DNA from: Rossellomorea vietnamensis
GTDB lineage: Bacteria; Bacillota; Bacilli; Bacillales; Bacillaceae_B
Assembly: GCF_008180615.1 (NCBI RefSeq)
Contig: NZ_VTEH01000001.1
Coordinates: 653,463-711,225, forward strand
Length of the DNA: 57,763 nucleotides
Direction of reading: 5' to 3'
The notes under the pieces were generated by a model, which was not told where the DNA came from, ran no database searches, and saw nothing but the letters and a program-made list of their open reading frames with translations. Positions 36,801 to 45,901 of this stretch are shown one piece after another. Each line of letters starts with the position of its first letter. The first letter of the stretch is position 1. The position numbers and the translations under genes are program-made.

Positions 36801-37666
36801 TTAATAGATTGAAACACGGCATGCCCCTCGGTCCAAGACTGTTGAAAAGAAGAACTGATTCGTTCAGTAAGGGACAGGTCATCCAAAAAGTTTTCCGCTC
36901 TTGGAGCAGGACCGCCGGGCTCTTTCGATAGATCATATGCCTGCTGAAACAAGGCCTCTGCTCCTTTCAAGTTCAGCAGGATATCAAATTTCAGAGCTTC
37001 GATGAATGGGAGGTCATCAATACTTCCCTCTTCTTCCACATCATACATATCCACCAGATTGCCAAGCCACGCATCAGGGTCGGGATGCGATCTTGAAAAA
37101 TCGTACAGCTTGCGGATCATATCCTGGAGAGCTGCGTCACTCCGGTCGTTTGTAAAGGTGTCCACAAGCTTGTAAAAAGAGTCATTACCCTCTTTTCCAT
37201 ATTCCTCTTCAAACAACTCATCCAGGACTTCATCACGTAACAGCTCACCTTCTGTATCATCCAGGATCCTGAAACCGGGATCGATATCAATGAGGTAATA
37301 GTATTTTCGGATGACCTCCAGACAGAATGAGTGGAGAGTGGAAATCGATGCGCGGTTCAACAGGCTGAGCTGTTTCCGAAGATGATAGGAACCGGGATCG
37401 GCCGTAATTGCCTTCTCCAATGCCGTTCCTATTCTATGTCTCATTTCTGCCGCTGAAGCATTGGTGAACGTCACGACAAGCAGTTCATCCACATTGATTC
37501 CATCTTCTTTGTCCAGCATCTTTTGGATGATCCTTTCAACCAGTACAGCCGTTTTACCGGAGCCGGCTGCCGCCGCAACAAGGATATCCCTTCCTTTTGC
37601 CCAGATAGCCTTCCATTGGTCGTCTGTCCATGTGGCATCTTCGGGCTTCATTGGAATATTATTCAT
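33896..37666 (-). CDS. addA: Helicase-exonuclease AddA subunit
   Basis: 1256 residues (B. subtilis 1232). UvrD-type helicase motifs: Walker A AAAAGSGKTAVLVERI (about 31-46), VDEYQDTN (motif II, about 412), GDVKQSIYRFR, and MTIHSSKGLEFPIVFV. The C-terminal RecB-type nuclease domain shows GIIDLIFRDENGLVLMDYKTD. Forms AddAB with AddB for resection and recombinational repair of double-strand breaks and response to Chi. Its ATG overlaps the addB stop by 8 nt, so the two are translationally coupled. Confidence 0.96.
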   Translation of the reverse strand: MNNIPMKPEDATWTDDQWKAIWAKGRDILVAAAAGSGKTAVLVERIIQKMLDKEDGINVDELLVVTFTNASAAEMRHRIGTALEKAITADPGSYHLRKQLSLLNRASISTLHSFCLEVIRKYYYLIDIDPGFRILDDTEGELLRDEVLDELFEEEYGKEGNDSFYKLVDTFTNDRSDAALQDMIRKLYDFSRSHPDPDAWLGNLVDMYDVEEEGSIDDLPFIEALKFDILLNLKGAEALFQQAYDLSKEPGGPAPRAENFLDDLSLTERISSSFQQSWTEGHAVFQSIKFSRLKPCKGEEYDPGLVEEAKVLRDKGKKMIEKIAEDFFSRKPETYLKDMKKMKAVVQSLVEAVRGFSQKFHSLKNEKGVVDFADLEHFCLEILMEKGGAEGLQPSFAALQYRKQFKEVLVDEYQDTNLVQESILGLVTSDQESAGNLFMVGDVKQSIYRFRLAEPNLFLGKYNRFTPSGGETGMKIDLSRNFRSRMEVLDGTNFLFKQIMGVNVGDIEYDHEALLVKGAAYPEDEKYPIEVAVIDQSDGGVSQSVDAPDMEGLVYDEADLEKSVVEARYMALKIKELIGGGKEIYDPKAGRHRQLQYKDIVILLRSMPWAPEIMEEFKKQGIPIYANLSTGYFEATEVAIMLSLLKVIDNPYQDIPLVSVLRSPIVGIDEEGLAEIRIHSKSGTYYEAVQKYIRKKPDQYNEEVHEKVSRFLSSLTVWRTKARQGALAELVWQLYRDTRFYDFAGGMPGGKQRQANLRALYDRARQYEETSFRGLFRFLRFIDRMRERGDDLGAARALSEQEDVVRMMTIHSSKGLEFPIVFVAGLSRQFNLMDLNQPYLLDKEYGFASKYLDPDNRISYPSLPQLAFKRKKRLETIAEEMRVLYVALTRAKEKLYLIGTVKDAEKSIKQWNAAAHHQEWLLPDFERAKALSFMDWIGPALVRHKDCSILSEGGSASSPLHPEIGEHPSCWKLDVIPKSQFLILDGEEDAKETEWLEKVKAGLPLEKESPDKEEVVEALSWRYPFPEAAVLPSKQSVSEIKRMFEISDEASSDRMVRKIQKPVFRRPKFLQEKELTPAEIGTAMHMVMQHISFSEMPDEQSLGLLLEDLKRKELLTDEQAEAIDQQNILGFFKSNMGQRVLRAEEIHREVPFSMAVPVQEIDAAASAKDSETVLVQGIIDLIFRDENGLVLMDYKTDGIEDRYKGGFEEAKPILLDRYRVQVGLYTKAVERIWKETINERYLYFFDGSHVLNVEKE

Positions 37667-40600
37667 GGGCGTCTTCCTCTCCTTTCATCTTTTGCAGCAG
37701 GTCTGCCGGTTTTCCTTCGGTAAAAATACGATACTCATTTTCTTCAAGAGAAGAATCGAACTGACAGACTGATTTGAATGAACAGAATTGGCATGGAGTC
37801 CGGTCCTTTAATTTATATGGAGTGATATCCGTTCTTCCAGACATAATGTCATCGCCTGATTTCTTATACAGGTTTCTTACATGTGTTCGCATGACATTAA
37901 ATTCTTCTCTATCTGCTGCTTTCGTACGGGATGATAATGTTCCGTCTTTCTTCAATCCTGCAGATATGATATTGGATGCTCCCGATTCCAGTGACTGGTC
38001 CATCATGCGGACTACATCGGTTTCTCCCAGGACAAGCCCCTTCATCTTGAAGCTTTTGAAGATTTCCTCTTCAATTTGTTCAAGCGTAAGGATTTTTTTG
38101 CTGTTCACCATAGGGTTATGAACATGGAAATAGAATACCCCCGCAGGATTTGCATCTGCTCCAATCAATTTCCGGGAATGCGTCAAAACGATATCAAGGT
38201 ATGTCAGCATCTGCAGGGATAGGCCATAGTACACTTCTGTAAGGTCAAGGTCCCTGGCACTCGATTTATAATCGATGATCCGCAAATAGACTCCTTCATC
38301 ACTTTCCGCTTTATCAACCCTGTCGATCCTGCCTTGAAGAGCCATCTTCGTACCGTTTTTCAATGTAAAGGAGAATGGCGGAAGTTCCGCTTTCGGGCCG
38401 AACCCTAATTCAAGCCCTACTGGTGAGAATCCGCTTGCTTTTGCATGCTCGCTCAAAATCAATGAAGCTCTCCCTATTACATCCTGGAGCTTCTTCTTAA
38501 TATAGTGATGCCGATTGGAACTGAGCAGGATTTGGTGCTGCAGCTTGGGAGCAAGTGACAGAACCGCTTCCCTGGCGAGTTCAAGACACTGCGTTTTTGT
38601 CAGTTGTTTCCACGTTAATCCATGCCGGTCGATTTCCTCCGAAATCCACTTAAGCGCAGCATGGAACATATCTCCTATGTCAGGTGCTTCCAGACGGTAG
38701 ATGTCCCGTTCACGGAGCTTCAGTCCATGATTGGCGAAGTGAGAGAAAGGACATCCGTGGAACATCTCCATTCTTGAAACACTCGCCAATATTTCATCAC
38801 CATAAAGTGCCTGGCTTGTATCATCTCCCAGCCGCTTTCCTTTATTTTGATAAAACAGGCTGGAAAGTATATGACTGGCCCGTCCTTTCCAAACAGGATC
38901 TGCAAGATAGTAGTTGTAGACATCCCACCAGAATTCCTGCAGGTGATAGCCTCTCTTCTTTGCTTGCAGACCAGATGTCAAATAAGAGATGGTCACATTC
39001 GGATGAGAGACATAAGCAAGCTGCTCATCCTTTGGCAGTTCGGAAGGATCATTGATCAGCAGGCTGATTGAGGTTTGAGGACATAGCTCTGACAATCTCT
39101 TAATATAAGCCGATGGCAGTAGTGCCTTTCCTTCTTCATTTGCAATTGGATAGGACACATAAAGCCTTTCAGATGGTGTGGTGAACGCCTTATATGCAAT
39201 AAACTCTTCATCAAGAAGCCTGGTTTTGCTTCCCGGGGCTACGCTCAACCCAGCCATGGTCAATTTCTCCCTGTCTTCATCAGAAAAAATTCCGTCCTCT
39301 GTGATTTTGGCAGGAAGAACACCGTCATTCACCCCAATGACAAATGCTGCTCGTAAATCGGCCAGCCGTGATTGCTCAAGATTGGCAATCATCACCTGGT
39401 CAACCGCAGGAGGCACCAGGGAGAACCTCATTGATTCAATTCCGGCATCTATAATGGAAGCGAACTTTTTCACGGTCACTTCTTCGTCTCCTAAAATCTC
39501 CACAAATTGATCAAGCAGATCCATGACGGCATTCCAAGCCTGATCATGCTCCCTCGCTGAGATGATATCCCCCCTGCTCTCTGCCTCCATTCGCAGCCTT
39601 TCCAGCTTGGCGGGAATATCGAGTTCTTCCAAATAAAGATAAAGAATCTCACATAAATCCCGGCCTGTACTGCCTTTTTTCAACCGGCGGCCAAAACGCA
39701 GGATTGGTGCAGAGATAAATAAACGCAGCTCGTTTATCTCCTGCTCCATCTCCCGTTCTCTATCTGTTTGGGGCATATCCGCCTGTTCCAGGCCGCGGAA
39801 CCTGCGGTATAGCCATCTATCCCTCCTGGTCCACTTATCTCCTTGTATTCCGTAGGCAAGAACGTAATTCTCAAGCCTGTCCATCTGCTCCCTCAGCAGC
39901 TGGGGATCACGCTCATAAGGAAAAAGCAAGTCAGTCTTGACTGCACGGAATACAGGTTCGTACCGCCAGTTGCTGTTCATGATTTCGAGTGTGGAGCGGA
40001 TGAGCTCAATCAGCGGATGATTCAGCATCTTCCGTTTCTGATCAATAAAGTAGGGAATTTCATAATCATAAAATACCGTCTCAATGATATCCTGATACTC
40101 CTGGCCATTCCGGACAAGAACAGCCATGTCTTTATAACGGTAACTCTCGTTTCTGGCGAGTCTTCTGATTTCCCTGGCCACTCCTTCAATTTCCGCTCTA
40201 CGGTTTGAGGCTTCAAGGATATTCACCCCTGCAGCTTCCTCAAACGGAAGTACCGGCCTTTTTTCAAAGTTCTCTTCTATATGCTGCAATCCCCTATCCA
40301 GAAAGCGGCTGGTCTTCTTCAGGACGATTTCTTCTTCCACGCCCCCTCTTGAGACATGAGCAAGTTCGGATAAGGCACCGTAGGTTTCGGAAGTCATCCT
40401 GAACAAATCTGTCTCATCACTCTGATGTGAAGAAGATTCAGCAGTCAAGGAAACCGTAACTCTAGGGCAATAATCCATCAACTTTCCAATCACCGCATAT
40501 TCCTGAGGTGTGAAGCTATGAAATCCGTCTATGAAAATCTCAGCTTCCTGAAGAAAGCCGGACTTATCTATCGACTCTTCCAATAAAGTGAAATAATCTT

Positions 40601-41147
40601 CCGAATCAATATACTTTCCTGATAGATTTTCTTCAAAGCTGTCATAGATCAACTGCAAATCATGAAGCTTGTCCGCTAATGCCTTCGACTGCATGCCGGC
40701 ATCCGCATAGCTCTCCCGGTTTTCTGATAATTCTTCGGGAGAAACGCAATACCGCTTGAATTCAGTCAGCATCATTTCCACATGCTCAATAAAACCAGCC
40801 TTATCCGATGCACGCGAAAATAATTTCAACTGATCCTTTTTATCATCAATGATTTTCCTGATCAGCATATTAAGGCCGACACTCGATAGGTGATACCGGT
40901 TCAACCCTCCGGTCTCCTGAAGGATTCTCCAGGCAAGGCGTGTAAAACTGTACACCTGCGCACGGATCATCCCGTTTATCCCTTCTTCATTGACCAAATT
41001 ATATTCAGAAAGAAAGGTCATCTGGTCTGGAACAAGGTAAATGACAGGACTGCCGTTTGGTTCCTGTCTCAGTTTTTCTTTGATTTCGTTTAAAATCATA
41101 TTGGTTTTGCCTGTTCCGGCACGTCCCAAAATAAATCTGACCGACAT
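37659..41147 (-). CDS. addB: Helicase-exonuclease AddB subunit
   Basis: 1162 residues from ATG 41147 (AGGGAG site; the ATG at 41168 has none). A Walker-type loop GRAGTGKT lies at the N-terminus (about 7-14). The four iron-sulfur cysteines are one in HGCPF (about residue 800) and three in CQFCSFKSVC (about 1118-1127). The nuclease motif LRIIDYKSS lies between them. AddB recognises Chi and degrades the 5' strand. First gene of addBA; no sbcDC follows. Confidence 0.96.
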   Translation of the reverse strand: MSVRFILGRAGTGKTNMILNEIKEKLRQEPNGSPVIYLVPDQMTFLSEYNLVNEEGINGMIRAQVYSFTRLAWRILQETGGLNRYHLSSVGLNMLIRKIIDDKKDQLKLFSRASDKAGFIEHVEMMLTEFKRYCVSPEELSENRESYADAGMQSKALADKLHDLQLIYDSFEENLSGKYIDSEDYFTLLEESIDKSGFLQEAEIFIDGFHSFTPQEYAVIGKLMDYCPRVTVSLTAESSSHQSDETDLFRMTSETYGALSELAHVSRGGVEEEIVLKKTSRFLDRGLQHIEENFEKRPVLPFEEAAGVNILEASNRRAEIEGVAREIRRLARNESYRYKDMAVLVRNGQEYQDIIETVFYDYEIPYFIDQKRKMLNHPLIELIRSTLEIMNSNWRYEPVFRAVKTDLLFPYERDPQLLREQMDRLENYVLAYGIQGDKWTRRDRWLYRRFRGLEQADMPQTDREREMEQEINELRLFISAPILRFGRRLKKGSTGRDLCEILYLYLEELDIPAKLERLRMEAESRGDIISAREHDQAWNAVMDLLDQFVEILGDEEVTVKKFASIIDAGIESMRFSLVPPAVDQVMIANLEQSRLADLRAAFVIGVNDGVLPAKITEDGIFSDEDREKLTMAGLSVAPGSKTRLLDEEFIAYKAFTTPSERLYVSYPIANEEGKALLPSAYIKRLSELCPQTSISLLINDPSELPKDEQLAYVSHPNVTISYLTSGLQAKKRGYHLQEFWWDVYNYYLADPVWKGRASHILSSLFYQNKGKRLGDDTSQALYGDEILASVSRMEMFHGCPFSHFANHGLKLRERDIYRLEAPDIGDMFHAALKWISEEIDRHGLTWKQLTKTQCLELAREAVLSLAPKLQHQILLSSNRHHYIKKKLQDVIGRASLILSEHAKASGFSPVGLELGFGPKAELPPFSFTLKNGTKMALQGRIDRVDKAESDEGVYLRIIDYKSSARDLDLTEVYYGLSLQMLTYLDIVLTHSRKLIGADANPAGVFYFHVHNPMVNSKKILTLEQIEEEIFKSFKMKGLVLGETDVVRMMDQSLESGASNIISAGLKKDGTLSSRTKAADREEFNVMRTHVRNLYKKSGDDIMSGRTDITPYKLKDRTPCQFCSFKSVCQFDSSLEENEYRIFTEGKPADLLQKMKGEEDAHE

Positions 41148-41232
41148 GTTCCCACTCCCTGTGTTCATTATTTTCTCTATTTTTATAATTGAGGCTATTT
41201 TGTTTTTTTAAAATTAAAAGGTCTGTTCGTAA

Positions 41233-41567
41233 GGCTGTTTTCGCAAAGATTGTGGCTATTTTAAAAGTAATGGATTTCCGCTCCAGACGCGCGACTCCGC
41301 GGTGCGGGCGCCCGGCCTCCTCGGCTTCGCCTGTATATAATGTGGAAGCGCCCTGATCAGACCCGACAGGCAAATGTTCTCAAGAGAAAAAAAGGCGGTC
41401 TTTCCTTTTATTCTCTTGGGGGTTATTTGACCCCGAGGGGCTAGGCGCTGGAACTAGACGACCGCTAGTCCCGCAGGAGGTCGCACGCCTGCAGCGAAGA
41501 TCCTTCCACGTACAAATGAGGAGAGGATAAAATAGCATCAAAAGCAATAATCTTTTAGAAAAGAGCC
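41233..41567. mobile_element. MITE-like composite unit 4 (reverse orientation)
   Basis: A 335-bp unit whose ends are inverted copies: GGCTGTTTTCGCAAAGATTG + TGGCT (41233-41257) and, inverted, GGCTCTTTTCTAAAAGATTA + TTGCT (41567-41543), 20 of 25 matching. Inside are element-A arms (41274-41335, 41456-41500) around element B (GCGCC 41348-41352 / GGCGC 41444-41448; inner stem CAAGAGAA/TTCTCTTG). Lies upstream of addB. The remaining 41568-41672 is featureless. Confidence 0.75.
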
Positions 41568-41672
41568 TTTGGTAAAGATTATGGCTGATTATAGAAACCT
41601 CATATAAAAATGAAGAATTGTATTTTTAACGGATCATAAGGACAGCCAAGCTCTCAATCCTGATTAACTTTC

Positions 41673-41993
41673 TTAGATATTTTTTTGTGCTAACAGTTCT
41701 TCACAAAGCTCAATACAAATTCCTTGTGAATGATAATGATTAAGCAGCTGCACTGAATCAATATCAATGTCGTTATCCTTTAAAATCTGTGTGAACTGAT
41801 GAAAGGTTAAATTAGATATCATCATAACCTTTTTACCAGGAAAAGATGATTGCAGACTTCTATTTATAGTATCTTGCTTACTCCCAAGTGTTTTTAGCGA
41901 AGAGGCAAAGGTCAAGACTGTTTCAATGAAGTTGATTTCTTCGTTATTGATGTCGTTTTTAACTAACCAATCTGTTACTGTCTCGTTGTTCAT
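41673..41993 (-). CDS. Hypothetical protein
   Basis: 106 residues from ATG 41993 (GGGGTG about 9 nt upstream; GTG 42005 is alternative). Acidic, Asn-rich, no signal peptide, no membrane helix. It contains GKKVMMISNLTFHQFTQILKDN, suggesting an alpha/beta fold, and CIELCEELL near the C-terminus. I do not recognise a family. It is divergent from the MFS gene. Base composition is slightly more AT-rich than neighbouring genes. Confidence 0.6.
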   Translation of the reverse strand: MNNETVTDWLVKNDINNEEINFIETVLTFASSLKTLGSKQDTINRSLQSSFPGKKVMMISNLTFHQFTQILKDNDIDIDSVQLLNHYHSQGICIELCEELLAQKNI

Positions 41994-42209
41994 TTTATAA
42001 TTCACCCCGACATATTTATAAGAAATTTCAGCTCTCCAGCCATTACTTCCATAGCGGAGGTGAAGGATTGTCTACGTTCATTATAATATACTGTGTTCAA
42101 TCTGTCGGGGTTTGCAGTTCTGTTATCTATGTAAAATTTATGGAAGACAGCAGGAACTGTAAATGTGACAGGCTGCCTTACATATTTTATGGGTAAAGGA
42201 GGATGAAAC

Positions 42210-43358
42210 ATGAAACTCTCTTCTTTACGTGCAGAAGCTCTTTTGGTCACCATGGGGATTTTTGTGGCCTGCAACATATATACCTTGATTCCGATGTACG
42301 ATGCTGTGGCAGAATCCATTTCGATCAGAGCTGAACAGGTTGTACTGGCAGGAAGTATTTTTACATTTTGTTACGCTGGAGGTCTGTTTCTGTTTGGAGG
42401 CATTTCCGATGTAGTCGGCCGAAAATCAGTGATTGTATTCGGCATGGGGATTTCAGCGCTCGCTACAGGAGCTGTCGCACTTTCTGGAAACGAATGGAGC
42501 TTGTACGCCACCAGGGGGCTGCAGGGCTTTTTTCTGGGAAGCTTTGCACCTGTTGCTTTTGCCTACTGTTACGAACTGTTTGAAACGAAGAAGCGTACTC
42601 TTCTGCTCGCGTTAATCAACTCCGGGTTCCTGGCTGCCGGCATTCTTGGGCAGATTATCAGCAGTTCCCTGTCAGGATGGTTCGGCTGGCAGACCGTTTT
42701 TTATTTCTTTGCGTCCATTTATGGCTTTCTGTTTCTGTTTGGTCTCAGTGAACTTCCGGTTACTTCTAACACAGAAAAGAGGGATTTTTCCCTAGCTGCT
42801 TACTTTGCCATTTTAAAAAAGCCGGCTCTATTCATGTGCTATGGAATTGTCCTTCTGCTCCTCTTTACCTTTGTCGGCTACTACGATACTCTGTCCCGAT
42901 ACTATACTGGCAGTTCCGCTGAATTGCTGGCCATACGCTCAGCTGGTTTGCTTGGGGCTGGACTCTCTTTATTTACCAACTACTTCATTAAACAATTGGG
43001 GGAAACAAAAACCTTGTTTTTCGGGCTTCTTCTGGGCAGCATAAGCATCCTCCCTCTCCTGTATCTTTCAGGTTTTACTATCCATCTTCTGTCATCTATA
43101 ACCTTTGTGTCTGCCATTTCTCTGCTCATTCCCACTATCATCACGTTCATCGGCAATTGGGCAGGCCGCCACAGAGGAAAGGCTTTGAGTTTATACTCCT
43201 TCTTCCTTCTCACCGGTGCCAGTTTTGCTCCTTTGACTATTATGGTTCTCTCCTATAAGCAGGCACTGCTTTTGCTTCTGGGAGCTTTTTGCATTCAGGC
43301 GTTTTTGGGGTGTTTTATGAGAGTGAACCACAGTTTCACTCAAGATCAGCAAACATAA
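42210..43358 (+). CDS. Major facilitator superfamily transporter
   Basis: 382 residues, 12 predicted helices. The MFS loop motif appears as GGISDVVGRKSVI between helices 2 and 3. IYTLIPMYDAVAESI and RGLQGFFLGSFAPVAFAY fit the YnfM/YgaY-like drug-proton antiporter group. AAAGGAGG precedes the ATG. Substrate unknown. A single-gene unit, convergent with the thiolase gene. Confidence 0.85.
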   Translation: MKLSSLRAEALLVTMGIFVACNIYTLIPMYDAVAESISIRAEQVVLAGSIFTFCYAGGLFLFGGISDVVGRKSVIVFGMGISALATGAVALSGNEWSLYATRGLQGFFLGSFAPVAFAYCYELFETKKRTLLLALINSGFLAAGILGQIISSSLSGWFGWQTVFYFFASIYGFLFLFGLSELPVTSNTEKRDFSLAAYFAILKKPALFMCYGIVLLLLFTFVGYYDTLSRYYTGSSAELLAIRSAGLLGAGLSLFTNYFIKQLGETKTLFFGLLLGSISILPLLYLSGFTIHLLSSITFVSAISLLIPTIITFIGNWAGRHRGKALSLYSFFLLTGASFAPLTIMVLSYKQALLLLLGAFCIQAFLGCFMRVNHSFTQDQQT

Positions 43359-43408
43359 AATCAATTCTGATGTGGCATTGACATTAAGATTAAGATCAGT
43401 AACCAAAC

Positions 43409-43440
43409 AGAGAGCCAGGATGCATCCCGGCTCTCTGCTG
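43409..43440. terminator. Bidirectional terminator between MFS and thiolase genes
   Basis: AGAGAGCC (43409-43416) / GGCTCTCT (43429-43436) with inner GGATGCATCC: a nearly perfect 28-nt palindrome in the convergent gap. Confidence 0.8.
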
Positions 43441-43445
43441 CTGTT

Positions 43446-44621
43446 TTACACTGTTTCTACAAAAACGGTCGCACCCATGCCTCCGCCCACACATAGAGAC
43501 GCAATCCCTTTTTTCAGTTTCTGTCTGTTTAATTCATGGACCAGGGAAACGACAATTCTTGCCCCTGTACAGCCCACCGGATGACCAATGCTTATCCCGC
43601 TTCCATTTACATTTGTCTTATCCCGGTCAAGTCCGAGTTCTTTTTCTACTGCAATATACTGAGCAGCAAAGGCCTCATTTACCTCAATAAGATCAGCTTC
43701 CTCAAGAGACCAGCCTGTTTGGGAGAGACCTTTTTCCACTGCCGGCACCGGGCCTCTGCCCATCAGCTTTGGATCAACTCCGGCCACTGAACATCCAGAA
43801 ATTCTTGCAAGAGGTTTGAGGCCTCGCTTTTGTGCCTCTTCTTCTGACATTAAAATCAAGGCTGCTCCGCCGTCGTTCAAACTTGAAGAATTTCCTGCTG
43901 TCACAGTTCCTCCCTGTCGGAAAGCAGGCTTGAGAGAAGAAAGCTTCTCCATTGACAGGCCGGCACGCGGACCTTCATCCTTTGTTATCGTTTTGGTTTC
44001 CCTTCTGGACTTGACCGTTATAGGGACAATCTGATCATCGAAGTATCCTTCTTCAGCAGCCTTAACAGCCCTTTGATGGCTCAACTGCGCCAGTTCATCC
44101 TGTTCTTCTTTCGTAATATTATGCATCTCTGCCAGGTTCTCCGCAGTTTCTCCCATCATGATTCCATGAATCGGATCCTCCAGGACTTCCCAGACAGAAT
44201 CACGAATTTCCCCATGCTGAAGGCGCTGTCCCCACCGGTGACCCTTCATGATGTACGGACTCGAGCTCATCGCCTCCACTCCGCCGGCAAGCACTATATC
44301 CGACATGCCCGTTTGAATCTGCATAAATGCAGAAATGATGGCCTGCATTCCACTGGCGCATTGTCTTTGAATAGTGTAACCAGTCGTAGTATCTTCAAAG
44401 CCGGCCATCAGAGCTGCGGTCCTTGCTGTATTAGGCTGATCAGTACGCTGGATACAATGCCCCAGTATGACTTCATCGATTTCTCCCGGGCCAAGCCCGC
44501 TTTCTTCCGCCGCCTTTTTCATTACCGGGACGATTAAATCGGTCGGCAGCAGATCTTTAAATGTTCCTCCAAAAGCTCCTACAGGAGTCCTGAAGGCAGA
44601 CGTTATCACTACATTTCTCAT
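43446..44621 (-). CDS. Acetyl-CoA C-acetyltransferase (thiolase)
   Basis: 391 residues from ATG 44621; GAGAGG is 9 nt upstream, while two earlier in-frame ATGs lie directly against it. Catalytic Cys in QRQCASGMQA (about 87-90), the NEAFAAQ histidine-region motif, His in GHPVGCTGAR and the second Cys in CVGGGMGA are all present. Catalyses reversible condensation of two acetyl-CoA or thiolysis of 3-ketoacyl-CoA. It follows an SDR of the acetoacetyl-CoA reductase type by a few bases, suggesting a two-step conversion of acetyl-CoA to 3-hydroxybutyryl-CoA or the reverse; no PHA synthase is present in the window. Confidence 0.92.
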   Translation of the reverse strand: MRNVVITSAFRTPVGAFGGTFKDLLPTDLIVPVMKKAAEESGLGPGEIDEVILGHCIQRTDQPNTARTAALMAGFEDTTTGYTIQRQCASGMQAIISAFMQIQTGMSDIVLAGGVEAMSSSPYIMKGHRWGQRLQHGEIRDSVWEVLEDPIHGIMMGETAENLAEMHNITKEEQDELAQLSHQRAVKAAEEGYFDDQIVPITVKSRRETKTITKDEGPRAGLSMEKLSSLKPAFRQGGTVTAGNSSSLNDGGAALILMSEEEAQKRGLKPLARISGCSVAGVDPKLMGRGPVPAVEKGLSQTGWSLEEADLIEVNEAFAAQYIAVEKELGLDRDKTNVNGSGISIGHPVGCTGARIVVSLVHELNRQKLKKGIASLCVGGGMGATVFVETV

Positions 44622-44638
44622 TTTCATCATCCTCTCAT

Positions 44639-45379
44639 TTACATCATTATTCCGCCATCAACCTGAAGAACAATTCCATTAATATAGTCAGATTCATCCG
44701 AGGCTAAAAATAAATAAGCGTTTGCCGCATCCTCGGCTTTCCCGAATCTTCCCAAAGGAATTAAAGCATTCATTTGTGCTTTCACCTTATCGGGAATATT
44801 CGCGGTCATTTCTGTCTCGATCACTCCGGGTGCAACGGCATTGACATTGATTCCCTTTGCCCCAAATTCCTTTGCCCAGGTCTTGGTCATCCCAATTACA
44901 GCTGCCTTGGATGCAGCATAATTCGTCTGGCCCACATTCCCGAAAAGTCCGCTGGCAGACGCTGTATTGATAATTTTACCCTTACCGCTTTTCACCAGGG
45001 CCGGCAGAAATGCCTGAGTACAGTGAAATACCCCTGTTAGATTAACATCGAGCACTTTTTGGAAATCTTCCACCGTCAACTTCGACATCAGGCTATCCCT
45101 CGTAATACCGGCATTATTGACTAAAATATCAACACCGCCGTGTTCCTTCATTACCTTTTCCGCAAAGGTGTTAACGCTTTCACGATCGGCGGTATCAACC
45201 TGATAGAATGAAGCATTTCCTCCTGAATCCCTTAATGCTTGAGTCTCCGACGCTCCCTTGCTCTCATCAAAATCTGCCAGCAGCACCGTGCAGCCTTCCC
45301 GGGCAAACTTTTTAGCGGCTGCCAGCCCTATCCCATTCGCACTACCCGTAATTACGGCTGTTTTATTCTTTAATCTCAT
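44639..45379 (-). CDS. SDR, FabG/acetoacetyl-CoA reductase type
   Basis: 246 residues, normal SDR length. Cofactor motif TGSANGIGLAAA (about 12-23), NNAGITRDSL, catalytic Ser in NTASASGLFG, Tyr-Lys in NYAASKAAV, and the C-terminal YINGIVLQVDGG. Reduces a 3-oxoacyl thioester with NAD(P)H. The pairing with the thiolase favours acetoacetyl-CoA over acyl-ACP. AGGAGG precedes the ATG. Confidence 0.88.
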   Translation of the reverse strand: MRLKNKTAVITGSANGIGLAAAKKFAREGCTVLLADFDESKGASETQALRDSGGNASFYQVDTADRESVNTFAEKVMKEHGGVDILVNNAGITRDSLMSKLTVEDFQKVLDVNLTGVFHCTQAFLPALVKSGKGKIINTASASGLFGNVGQTNYAASKAAVIGMTKTWAKEFGAKGINVNAVAPGVIETEMTANIPDKVKAQMNALIPLGRFGKAEDAANAYLFLASDESDYINGIVLQVDGGIMM

Positions 45380-45568
45380 TTTGTATCCTCCTAACAGTCT
45401 TCACTTCATAGTTGAATATTTCGACAATAACCTGTGTGATTCCTCTAATTTCACAGGGAAATGTCTACTTCCATATACAAGGATGGCTGCAGCCGGGATA
45501 TTCCTGCTATTTTAGTGCACTCTATGAGTAGATTTTGAAAAATAGACCTTATAGAACGGAGGGATTTT

Positions 45569-45688
45569 ATGAAGAAAAAGCTGCTTTATATGCTTCTTGC
45601 GGCGATGCTGGCCACAACGATGACAGCATGTGGTGACGCCCCTGGTGAAGACGAAGTAGGCGATGGTGAAGTGAACGATGAGGAGTGA
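45569..45688 (+). CDS. Very small acidic lipoprotein (39 aa)
   Basis: 39 codons from ATG 45569 with a strong GGAGGGA 5-6 nt upstream and a classical terminator downstream. KKKLLYMLLAAMLATTMTAC is a complete lipoprotein signal peptide with Cys21; the mature part is only 19 residues, GDAPGEDEVGDGEVNDEE after the Cys, with 10 Asp or Glu. It would be a lipid anchor with an acidic tag on the membrane outer face. Too short for most gene callers. Function unknown. Confidence 0.8.
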   Translation: MKKKLLYMLLAAMLATTMTACGDAPGEDEVGDGEVNDEE

Positions 45689-45747
45689 AATTGAATTTTT
45701 TCCGTTCTCCTGAGGAAGCTGCTGCATGCCTGCTGCTATCAAACAAA

Positions 45748-45790
45748 AACACCATCAACTTGCCTTTATGCTAGTTGATGGTGTTTTTTG
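45748..45790 (+). terminator. Terminator of the small lipoprotein gene
   Basis: 13-bp perfect stem AACACCATCAACT (45748-45760) / AGTTGATGGTGTT (45773-45785) then TTTTGG. Confidence 0.92.
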
Positions 45791-45901
45791 GTTTTGAGTT
45801 TATTTTTCTTCTTTATTCTTCCAGTTTTTTTATATTGATGTTTTACCTTTAGCTGCTGCTGCTCTTAGCTTGGCATATAAAGGGTGAATTCAATTTTTGA
45901 T

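Noticed and set aside
42002..42319. 105-codon minus-strand frame over the MFS gene start
   Set aside because: Antisense to a well-supported transporter gene and its ribosome binding site.
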